Positions 1 through 6,604 of a stretch of 36,687 nucleotides of DNA are shown here, in pieces (position 1 is the stretch's first letter; each line of letters starts with the position of its first letter). A program made the translations under genes and the position numbers. The notes under the pieces are model-generated. The model was given only the letters and a program-made list of their open reading frames with translations, did no database searches and was not told the DNA's origin. The stretch is from Deltaproteobacteria bacterium. GTDB lineage: Bacteria; Desulfobacterota; Dissulfuribacteria; Dissulfuribacterales; QOAL01. The stretch lies in contig WFZW01000239.1 in the NCBI GenBank assembly GCA_015489365.1, positions 1-36,687 of the forward strand. The letters are read 5' to 3'.

Positions 1-240
1 CAATAAATGCATTTGGATTTTTGAGCTTGAGTCAAATATTCAAGCGGATTTCCGCACACCAAACAGTTCTGTAACTCCATTTGTTCATTATAACGTTTAA
101 CTTTCTTTTTCACCTCACCAGGTGAATTGTTTTTTGTATCTCAACATCCGCCAGATGCACTCTTCAATTTTTTTATTTCCATTGTTAATCCCTTTTTCTT
201 CATCTAACCATATCGCTACATGGATGACGGGAATTCATAT

Positions 241-299
241 CAAACTTTCATGCAGCCCGTATCCTCCGCATTACACCTTCGGCAAACTTCAGGCTGCAT
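241..299 (-). repeat. Dispersed hairpin repeat, copy 1 (partial, reverse)
   Basis: Read on the minus strand this carries the 3' half of the repeat: GGATACGGGCTGCATGAAAG followed by TTTG. Bases 241-261 are a perfect 21-bp inverted match to 363-383 in copy 2, so the pair could form a long stem around the intervening 101 bases. Confidence 0.7.
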
Positions 300-383
300 G
301 ATTTACCGTGCAAATACAGATTTCAGGGCGGTATAGTCATGTACTAGGGTGCAGCAGCAAGGTACGGGCTGCATGAAAGTTTG
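293..383 (+). repeat. Dispersed hairpin repeat, copy 2
   Basis: The copy begins with GCTGCATGATTTACCGTG and ends with GGTACGGGCTGCATGAAAGT plus TT. It is collinear with the copies at 4904-4997 and 4981-5077, sharing the ATTTACCGT block, the AATACA block, a GTAT..TCAT block and the terminal GGGCTGCATGAA block. It lies in a non-coding space just before a small ORF. Confidence 0.75.
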
Positions 384-388
384 GGTTC

Positions 389-703
389 ATGCCTATTTCT
401 ATCGAAACAAGGCCAAATATGATCCCCTTCTTGCCAGGACTTGGCATACTATGGTGTGGCACGCTAAACCAAAAAAAACATGCCGTCAATGTAATCAAAG
501 TAGACGTGTTACCTCAGGGGATGGAAGAAGGTGTTTGTCTTGAAGACAGGCAATCTTACCCAGGTTTATATGAGGATTTGATTATAGCAAGCCTAGAACA
601 ACAATGGCTACTAATACGTGTTAAAAGGGGGGAAGCGGCAGAAATCCTCCCTGTATATATGCAGCATGGGAGGACATTAAAACCCAGGGCCATAAGTGGA
701 TAA
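389..703 (+). CDS. Possible small hypothetical protein
   Basis: This is a 104-codon ATG ORF starting 6 nt after a repeat copy and converging on the next gene. The C-terminal half (SYPGLYEDLIIASLEQQWLL, then a charged stretch) looks protein-like, but there is no clear ribosome binding site and no family is recognised. There is no signal peptide or membrane segment. It may be a chance ORF. Confidence 0.25.
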   Translation: MPISIETRPNMIPFLPGLGILWCGTLNQKKHAVNVIKVDVLPQGMEEGVCLEDRQSYPGLYEDLIIASLEQQWLLIRVKRGEAAEILPVYMQHGRTLKPRAISG

Positions 704-717
704 ATGGTGGGTTCCGG

Positions 718-1791
718 TTATACAGCGGCCAGGCATGTATCCTTGTCCAAGGGTTCGCCATTATCTTCGGCTGGCACCATTTCTGTGAACACACCCCCTA
801 TACGATCCAGGTGACTACGCAAGATCCTGGCAATTGATCCGCATGAACGAGTCCCTTTTGTACTATCCAACCCGTCATGATGACGCACCCTACCCGTCCC
901 ACGGAAATGGACGTCATTCTTGAAGACATCTACACTGCCTATTATACCACCTTCAGGAGCATCTACGACCAAACGACTGCCATCAAGCAATGCCAGGGTT
1001 AATCTTGTGCCGGAAAGCTCAAATGGATCGGCTTCATCCACCCCTGGCATATCCGGCCTGCCCAAAAGCGTGGTAGAAACAGAAGATAGTCTGTCAAAGA
1101 TGGAAATAGTGGTGGCATCCTGGAATACGATCAGGTAACGCCCCGTGTCCAGACTGTGATCATCCAAAAGGAGGATTCCGGAATGGTTATCATATCCACC
1201 TTTATCCAATCCTAGGTGCTCCAGGTTAAGATCGAGATAATGTCCATTGCGGCAAACCCATCCCTTCCACATTGGAACGCTATCGACATCTATATGAATC
1301 TCAAAGGAAGTTGGATCCCTTTCTATGAATCTACAGATACTTTGGCATGAACGTTGAATAGGTATAGTCCCTGGTGGTAAGCCCTCCTGCAAGAGGCGTT
1401 CTGTGATCCGGTTCTTGGAAACTATCGTCGTGCTATCATTTTCTCTCCCAACAATCCCTTCCATCCTCTGCCTCGTCAGGATAGAGGCAACCTCCATTAC
1501 CATCTTTCTCAGACAGCTTATGGATAAATTGATTGCCTTTTTGGGCCTATTCCACATGTGCTTCAACATTAGGCCTGCCCCACTGGCATACGAGGCTGAA
1601 GAATGGATGAAGTTCACAAGTGGAGAATAGCTTTCCCAAATCAGGTTTTGAAACAAATTAAACCTATTATAAGTTCCATTATCACCATCATGGAAATCAC
1701 TCGCCCCTAATTTCACCCTATCTTCGTCCCTGGAATCCCTTGATAATGAACCAACCGTTAGGACCTGCTGGCCCGCAAGACCGTGCTTCAT
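718..1791 (-). CDS. Hypothetical protein, family not recognised
   Basis: This is a 357-residue ORF on the minus strand. I chose the ATG at 1791 because AGGGAG lies 7 nt upstream on the minus strand. A longer version would need a TTG at 1851 without a good ribosome binding site. The protein is soluble, with no signal peptide or membrane helix. The C-terminal half is rich in Asp, Gly, Leu and beta-type alternation (GGYDNHSGILLLDDHSLDTG, then SIFDRLSSVSTTLLGRPDMP), suggesting a beta-rich domain. There are a few scattered Cys (WVCRNGHYLDL, RSCQSICRF) but no zinc motif. It stands alone, converging with the small ORF to its left and surrounded by repeat copies. No function is proposed. Its reality rests on length, start signal and protein-like composition. 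Confidence 0.5.
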   Translation of the reverse strand: MKHGLAGQQVLTVGSLSRDSRDEDRVKLGASDFHDGDNGTYNRFNLFQNLIWESYSPLVNFIHSSASYASGAGLMLKHMWNRPKKAINLSISCLRKMVMEVASILTRQRMEGIVGRENDSTTIVSKNRITERLLQEGLPPGTIPIQRSCQSICRFIERDPTSFEIHIDVDSVPMWKGWVCRNGHYLDLNLEHLGLDKGGYDNHSGILLLDDHSLDTGRYLIVFQDATTISIFDRLSSVSTTLLGRPDMPGVDEADPFELSGTRLTLALLDGSRLVVDAPEGGIIGSVDVFKNDVHFRGTGRVRHHDGLDSTKGTRSCGSIARILRSHLDRIGGVFTEMVPAEDNGEPLDKDTCLAAV

Positions 1792-2369
1792 TCTCCTGCT
1801 CCCTGCTAAGGTATTTTCTCCATCAATTACAGAGCGCTTTCTACCCTGCAAGCACCCATGATTTGTAGGATTGCTTAGTCTTATTTATCCCCCGCAACGA
1901 TCCATTGCCTTTTATCGGCTGCGGATCTTTAGAAACCAGGGGCAACACAATGTACACAGCGATAGATCTTGGATCGGCGTTTCCCTTAAATGGCACTTGT
2001 AATCCTTATCGGTAACTGGCAACATCCCTTTAATATTTGCAAAACAAGGGCCAAAAGATTCCTGGCTTACTTTTTACTGAAGTTCCTTAAACTTTCTGCA
2101 GCCTGTATCCTTCGCGTTTCGCCCTCAGGACATGAAGATACAGCCTATGCAAGGTAAAAAAGCCCCATGCCGCCGTTCATAGCAGCGTGGTTGCAACGGA
2201 ATTTGTCACCAGTTTGCCAGCTGAATCCCTATGGACCTACCATTGTATGCAGGTTATATCAGGAGGATTTACATTTGCGGTTTGAAGTTAGGTACACCGC
2301 GGAATTTGACACTTAGTATGCGGACCATTCCAATGTCCGGCATAAAAAGAAGATAAAGGAGAGGTGCAA
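1792..2369. other. Non-coding spacer with one repeat copy
   Basis: The two flanking genes diverge from this stretch, so it probably contains both their promoters. No clear -35/-10 pair could be fixed by eye. It contains one reverse copy of the dispersed repeat at about 2088-2152. No RNA gene or ORF of note was seen. Confidence 0.5.
2088..2152 (-). repeat. Dispersed hairpin repeat, copy 3 (reverse)
   Basis: Read on the minus strand this is the best-preserved single unit: GGCTGTATCTTCATGTCCTG, then AGGGCG, then GAAGGATACAGGCTGCAGAA. CTGTATCTTC and GAAGGATACAG are near-perfect inverted arms, so the unit can fold as a hairpin. It is non-coding and lies between divergent genes. Confidence 0.7.
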
Positions 2370-2978
2370 GTGGTAAGGTTATTGATATTTATGGGATCTC
2401 CAAGGATAGACGGGAATTCGGACATCCTGTCCCATGCGCTGATAACAGGGGCCAAGAATGCGGGTGCACAGACGGAACGACTGCCAATTGCCCACATGCG
2501 CATTAGTCCCTGCATGGAATGCGGGGGATGTGACAAGACTGGGAAATGCATCATCAATGATGACATGAGGCCAATCTATAGGAAGATAGAGGCATCCGAT
2601 GTGATTGTAGTGGCCACTCCCGTGTTTTTCTATAACATTACGGCCAGCACCCAAGCAGTAGTAGAAAGATCCCAGGCGTGTTGGATAGGTAAGTATGTCT
2701 TGAAAAGGGGGAAATTGGGAGGCAAAACGAGAAAGGGAATCTTGCTCTGCCAAGGAGCCACTAAAGGAAGACTACTTTTTGACGGAATCTTAAGGACAAT
2801 ACGTTATTTTTTTGACGCCATAGATACCGATTTCAAAGGAGCCCTACTATATAGAGGAATTGAGGCAAAAGGTGCCATCAAGCAGCACCCAAATGCCCTC
2901 AGGGAGGCGGAAACACTTGGTAAGCTGTTAGCTACCGGGGCGGATCTCGAATCCTATACCCCTCTGAGAAACAAATAA
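2370..2978 (+). CDS. Iron-sulfur flavoprotein (Isf-like, flavodoxin fold)
   Basis: This is a 202-residue NAD(P)H-dependent FMN reductase-type flavodoxin-fold protein. The N-terminus has a beta strand followed by GSPRIDGNSD, the FMN-phosphate loop typical of the family. Around residues 46-58 lies CMECGGCDKTGKC, i.e. C-x2-C-x2-C-x5-C, the compact Cys motif that binds [4Fe-4S] in archaeal and bacterial Isf proteins. The stretch VIVVATPVFFYNITAS matches the second FMN-contacting region. Family members move electrons between ferredoxin and small acceptors (O2 or H2O2 detoxification is one proposed role). I chose GTG 2370 because AGGAGAGG ends about 5 nt upstream; GTG 2364 would sit on the ribosome binding site. 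It appears monocistronic. The exact electron partners cannot be told from sequence. Confidence 0.85.
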   Translation: MVRLLIFMGSPRIDGNSDILSHALITGAKNAGAQTERLPIAHMRISPCMECGGCDKTGKCIINDDMRPIYRKIEASDVIVVATPVFFYNITASTQAVVERSQACWIGKYVLKRGKLGGKTRKGILLCQGATKGRLLFDGILRTIRYFFDAIDTDFKGALLYRGIEAKGAIKQHPNALREAETLGKLLATGADLESYTPLRNK

Positions 2979-3178
2979 GTTCCCTGGAGAAATGGCTTCT
3001 TGGCCCAAGAAAAGGGCTCAGGAGCAAAAAACACGGTCTTGCCAAGACGGGAAGGACACTTTTCATTAGGATAGATCCCTCCCACCCACACAAAGGCGGG
3101 TATTTCCCAACTACCAAAAATAGATTATGTTCAAAGGGCATTGCGGACCCTAAAAACACACCCCACCCATGCTCGGGT

Positions 3179-3204
3179 CGTATCCCTGTGTTAACAGGGA
3201 TACG
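3179..3204 (+). other. Perfect 11-bp inverted repeat upstream of gmhA
   Basis: CGTATCCCTGT (3179-3189) and ACAGGGATACG (3194-3204) form a perfect stem around a 4-nt GTTA loop. There is no T-run after it, so it is not a classical intrinsic terminator. It lies 51 nt before the chosen gmhA start. It could be a weak terminator of the preceding gene, an mRNA-stabilising hairpin or an operator. Confidence 0.5.
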
Positions 3205-3255
3205 GCGTAGGGGGTGACGGGCTGCTTCAATTTAATCCTATCGATACTATATCGT

Positions 3256-3837
3256 ATGAAAAAGAATACCACCCATCTCGTAGAAACATCACTTGAAGAT
3301 GCCCTCAGGGCCTATAGAAGCACCATTGCCACTCAGATGAAGGTGATACTGACTGTATCCGATCTAATAGCTCGGTGCCTAAGAGAAGGTGGCAAGGTGC
3401 TTATTTGCGGAAATGGTGGCAGTGCTGCGGATGCACAGCACATTGCCGCTGAATTCGTCAACCGATTCAGATTGGACAGACGTCCCCTTCCCGCCATCGC
3501 CTTGACCACTGACACATCGGTACTCACTGCCATAGGTAATGACTACACATTCGATCTCATCTTTTCTAAGCAGGTGGAAGCCCTGGCAGAAACAGGGGAT
3601 GTACTTTGGGGCATAAGTACCAGCGGCAGATCCCCCAATATACTGAAGGCCTTTGATACTGCCAGAGAAAAGGGGGCAATGACCATAGGCTTTTCAGGAA
3701 AGGACTCGCATATCATGGCAACACATTGTGACGTGGTGCTAGAGGTAGATTCAAAAGATACCCCAAGGATACAGGAAGTGCAGATATTCCTTGCCCACCT
3801 CATCTGCGATCTGGTCGAAAAGGGGCTTTTCTCATGA
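3256..3837 (+). CDS. gmhA: Sedoheptulose 7-phosphate isomerase (phosphoheptose isomerase)
   Basis: GmhA converts sedoheptulose 7-phosphate to D-glycero-D-manno-heptose 7-phosphate, the first step of ADP-heptose synthesis for the lipopolysaccharide inner core. The 193-residue product has a single SIS domain. Visible family hallmarks are ICGNGGSAADAQHIAAEF (sugar-phosphate and metal site, with the conserved His), the NDYTFDLIFSKQVEAL helix, and GISTSGRSPNILKAFDTA (the SIS phosphate-binding serine loop). I chose ATG 3256 because it gives the usual family length of about 190-197 residues; a GTG at 3214 would add 14 atypical residues. The stop overlaps the next start by 4 nt (ATGA), implying translational coupling. 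The other heptose genes (hldE, gmhB) are not in this window. Confidence 0.94.
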   Translation: MKKNTTHLVETSLEDALRAYRSTIATQMKVILTVSDLIARCLREGGKVLICGNGGSAADAQHIAAEFVNRFRLDRRPLPAIALTTDTSVLTAIGNDYTFDLIFSKQVEALAETGDVLWGISTSGRSPNILKAFDTAREKGAMTIGFSGKDSHIMATHCDVVLEVDSKDTPRIQEVQIFLAHLICDLVEKGLFS

Positions 3838-4805
3838 GTTATCCAAAACCACTGGATTTTTCTGCTCTTAAGACCTATTCACTCCTTGAAAGACCCAGCA
3901 AGGTCAGCGTAGACGACTTTGCCCACCCCTTGAACGCAGGTCTGTCGCTATCAGATTTTTTGGCCTGTCTACCCAACCAATTGGCCGCAAGGGATCTGAT
4001 CTCTGTAGCCAAGGCCGTGGCAGATGCAGTTGCAGGCGGTCGTAAGGTGATACTTGCAATGGGTGCCCACGTAATAAAGGTGGGGTTAAACCCTATCATT
4101 ATCGACTTAATGAAACGTGGGATCATCTCGGCACTGGCACTCAATGGTGCCGGCATCATTCACGATACAGAAACTGCCATGGCAGGGAAAACCTCTGAAG
4201 ACGTGGCTGCAGTGTTAGGGGATGGTATGTTCGGTGCTGCCAGGGAGACCGGCCAATTCCTGAATGATGCAATAAAAAAGGCCGCTGCACAAAACATGGG
4301 ACTGGGCCGGATGGTAGGAAGGTGCCTGGTTGAGGAACAATTTCCATTCAACAAGGTCAGTCTACTCGCCAATGCCGCTGAGCTTGATATCCCGGTAACC
4401 GTTCATGTAGCCATTGGCACCGATATAATCCACATACATCCTGGGGCAAGTGGCCAGGCCATTGGCAAGGCCTCTTATATGGACTTTAAGATATTTTGCA
4501 GCATCATTTCTCAGATGGAAAAAGGTGTACTGCTACATATGGGCTCTGCTGTTATCCTTCCAGAGGTCTTCCTTAAGGCATTGACCCTGGTAAGGAATCT
4601 GGGATACCCGGTAAAGGAATTTACCACGGCGAATTTTGATTTTATCAGACATTACCGGCCCTTGACCAATGTAGTTCACCGTCCTACTTTAGAGGGTGGC
4701 CATGGATACAATATAACCGGCCACCATGAGATAATGTTTCCGCTGCTTGCTGCCACCATACTGGAAGAACTTGCTAGACAAGATGACACAATAGCTAACC
4801 TATGA
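3834..4805 (+). CDS. Conserved protein, possibly deoxyhypusine-synthase-like fold
   Basis: This is a 323-residue soluble protein whose start overlaps the gmhA stop by 4 nt. It has clear enzyme-like conserved segments: VILAMGAHVIKVGLNPIIID, LALNGAGIIHDTETAMAG, VHVAIGTDIIHIHPGASG, and near the C-terminus a GGHGYNITGHHEIMFPLLAA block. The Gly/Ala-rich strand-loop patterns suggest a Rossmann-like NAD-binding fold resembling the deoxyhypusine synthase superfamily. That is from memory of family appearance, not a search. The several His and Asp residues could form a metal or catalytic site. Coupling to gmhA suggests a role in heptose or cell-envelope sugar metabolism, but no reaction is proposed. 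Existence as a gene is secure; function is unknown. Confidence 0.8.
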   Translation: MSYPKPLDFSALKTYSLLERPSKVSVDDFAHPLNAGLSLSDFLACLPNQLAARDLISVAKAVADAVAGGRKVILAMGAHVIKVGLNPIIIDLMKRGIISALALNGAGIIHDTETAMAGKTSEDVAAVLGDGMFGAARETGQFLNDAIKKAAAQNMGLGRMVGRCLVEEQFPFNKVSLLANAAELDIPVTVHVAIGTDIIHIHPGASGQAIGKASYMDFKIFCSIISQMEKGVLLHMGSAVILPEVFLKALTLVRNLGYPVKEFTTANFDFIRHYRPLTNVVHRPTLEGGHGYNITGHHEIMFPLLAATILEELARQDDTIANL

Positions 4806-4903
4806 ATCCAAATTATGCGCTTCAAATGGCAAATGAATAGAATTATCTCTAAAATACAGGGGGGTTACAGACAAATCAGCGCCCTCTTTGATTTACCTAA
4901 AAG

Positions 4904-4997
4904 GTGCATAATTTACCGTAAAAATACATCCTTGGTAAGGACTGTATCTTCATGCCCTGGGATGCGGTTCAGAGGCTATGGGCTGCATGAAGGTTTA
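4904..4997 (+). repeat. Dispersed hairpin repeat, copy 4
   Basis: The unit runs from GGTGCATAATTTACCGTA through ACTGTATCTTCATGCCCTGG to GGGCTGCATGAAGGTTT. It matches copies 2 and 5 block by block. Its last 17 or so bases also form the start of the following unit, so the two are tandem with a shared junction. Confidence 0.75.
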
Positions 4998-5077
4998 CCG
5001 TGAAAATACAGAGTCAATGGGCTGTATCTTCATATATTGAGGGTGCGGCACCAAGGTACGGGCTGCATGAAGGTTTG
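4981..5077 (+). repeat. Dispersed hairpin repeat, copy 5
   Basis: The unit runs from GGCTGCATGAAGGTTTACCG through GGGCTGTATCTTCATA to GGTACGGGCTGCATGAAGGT. Compared with copy 2, the final block (5041-5080 against 346-385) is nearly identical over about 38 bases. This is the clearest pairwise evidence that the family is real. Confidence 0.8.
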
Positions 5078-5222
5078 GGATGAACTTGGAGAAACAGTTG
5101 ATTTATAAATCACTGCCAGGGATGGGATGAAAACTTCAAAAATAAACCGGGGCCTGTATGGATAAACACAAGAGCGCAGCCAATGAAATCTTCCTAAGCG
5201 CCCCAAAGCTGGAGGAGACAAA

Positions 5223-5450
5223 ATGCCAATTTATGAATACACATGTTCATCTTGCGGAGAGGAATTCGAGGAACTGGTGCTTGGAGGCCAGAAGGAGATA
5301 AGATGTCCCAAGTGCAATTCCTCCCAGACACAAAAGAAGATGTCAGCCTTTGCCATGAAATCGGGTGCAAGGTTCGTTGGAACCGGCAAAAAGGCCTCCG
5401 GAGGATGTAGCGGCTGTACCAGTACAAGTTGCAGTACCTGCGGAGGCTAA
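5223..5450 (+). CDS. FmdB-type zinc ribbon protein
   Basis: This 75-residue protein opens with MPIYEYTCSSCGEEFEEL and continues with IRCPKCNSSQTQKK, giving two CxxC pairs that form the FmdB/CxxC_CXXC_SSSS zinc ribbon. The C-terminus is a Gly/Ser/Cys-rich tail (SGGCSGCTSTSCSTCGG) typical of these small proteins in anaerobes. The family was first named as a putative regulator of formamidase, but its general role is unsettled. A strong GGAGGAG ribosome binding site lies 5 nt before the ATG. It is probably monocistronic. Confidence 0.88.
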   Translation: MPIYEYTCSSCGEEFEELVLGGQKEIRCPKCNSSQTQKKMSAFAMKSGARFVGTGKKASGGCSGCTSTSCSTCGG

Positions 5451-5674
5451 TGTTGACAGACCTAGATCTCCTGCCTTGACCGCCTGCCCCACAGCCAGGG
5501 CGGACTCATATCTTTCACCAAGATGAGCCTTACAGTTCGCTGTAGAACCCCCTGTAAGACCCTAATGCCTGTGATGCCCCAGTAGAGTGAAAGGGCGGAT
5601 TAGACTCTGCCCTTGGACGGTATTTCATGGATGAGGCATGGGGACAAACACAACGAAAGGAATAGACAATTAAC

Positions 5675-6604
5675 ATGGGCAAAAGCCTTAGATTAGGTAC
5701 GAGAAAGAGCCTACTTGCATTGACCCAAAGCAAGTGGGTTAAGGAACAAATAGAAGGCCGCTGGCCGAACGTTACTGTGACGCTGGTAGAAATCACCACT
5801 AAGGGGGACAAGATCCTCGACGTGCCACTGGCGAAGGTAGGCGGTAAGGGACTCTTTGTAAAGGAGATAGAGGATGCGATCATAAAGGGAAACGTCGATC
5901 TTGCTGTACATAGCCTCAAAGATGTACCCACAGAGTTACCAGAGGGACTGGAGGTATCCATCTTCCCCAGGCGTGAGGATTACCGTGATGCATTTATCTC
6001 CAACGTGGCTGACTCTATCGATGAATTGCCAAAGGATGCAGTTATAGGCACCAGCAGCCTGCGCCGCATGGCACAGCTCAAGGCCCTGCGGTCGGACATA
6101 AGGATCGAATCACTCAGGGGCAATCTTGACACGCGTCTGAGAAAACTGGAAGAAGGCATGTTCGATGCCATCATACTAGCTGCTGCTGGATTGAACAGGC
6201 TGGGTTTAGGCAATCGAATCTCATCCCTTTTGGACCCATCGGTCATGCTTCCAGCCATAGGCCAGGGTGCGCTGGGAATTGAATTCAGGTCAAATGACGG
6301 TGAAATACGAAGGATACTTGATGCCATTCATCATGAGGAAACCGCCACATGTGTGAGGGCAGAAAGGGCCTTTCTGGCCAAGCTAGAGGGGGGATGCCAA
6401 GTACCAATAGGTGCCCTGGCCAGATTAGAGGAAGGCCGTCTATGCCTGGAGGGGATGGTAGCCAATGAGACCGGCACCATTGTGATCAAAAAGACCCTTG
6501 AAGGATCGAGGCGCGATCCGGAAGCCCTTGGTAGTGAGCTTGGACAAACCATTCTCGATGCCGGTGGAAAGGAAATCCTAGAGGAAGTTTACAGTGACAA
6601 CTGA
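5675..6604 (+). CDS. hemC: Hydroxymethylbilane synthase (porphobilinogen deaminase)
   Basis: HemC condenses four porphobilinogen molecules into hydroxymethylbilane in the cytoplasm. The 309-residue product is of normal length. It has the N-terminal LRLGTRKSLLALTQ motif, the catalytic Asp in HSLKDVPTELP (D83), GTSSLRRMAQLKALR and SLRGNLDTRLRKL for substrate carboxylate binding, and LEGGCQVPIGALA carrying Cys241, the attachment site of the dipyrromethane cofactor. All key residues are present. GAAAGGAATAG upstream of ATG 5675 is the likely ribosome binding region. The last 11 nt overlap the next gene, so the two are translationally coupled and make the tetrapyrrole path up to precorrin-2. Confidence 0.97.
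   Translation: MGKSLRLGTRKSLLALTQSKWVKEQIEGRWPNVTVTLVEITTKGDKILDVPLAKVGGKGLFVKEIEDAIIKGNVDLAVHSLKDVPTELPEGLEVSIFPRREDYRDAFISNVADSIDELPKDAVIGTSSLRRMAQLKALRSDIRIESLRGNLDTRLRKLEEGMFDAIILAAAGLNRLGLGNRISSLLDPSVMLPAIGQGALGIEFRSNDGEIRRILDAIHHEETATCVRAERAFLAKLEGGCQVPIGALARLEEGRLCLEGMVANETGTIVIKKTLEGSRRDPEALGSELGQTILDAGGKEILEEVYSDN

Larger units (their letters stand above)
1..388. other. Non-coding, AT-rich, repeat-bearing stretch
   Basis: No convincing gene is seen before position 389. The first 240 bases are AT-rich with several T and A runs and no recognisable RNA gene. From 241 onward the stretch is made of two oppositely oriented copies of the dispersed repeat described separately. Confidence 0.6.
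4806..5222. other. Non-coding spacer with tandem repeat copies
   Basis: The stretch between the gmhA operon and the FmdB-like gene holds two overlapping repeat units (4904-5077) and no credible gene. An ATG at 5158 opens a short frame that runs into the next gene in another frame and is not supported. Confidence 0.55.

Noticed and set aside
241-5077. CRISPR array
   Set aside because: The repeats are long, diverged, in both orientations and irregularly spaced, with no spacers of uniform size and no cas genes.
5453-5458. TTGACA resembling a -35 box between the FmdB-like gene and hemC
   Set aside because: No acceptable -10 box lies 15-19 nt downstream.
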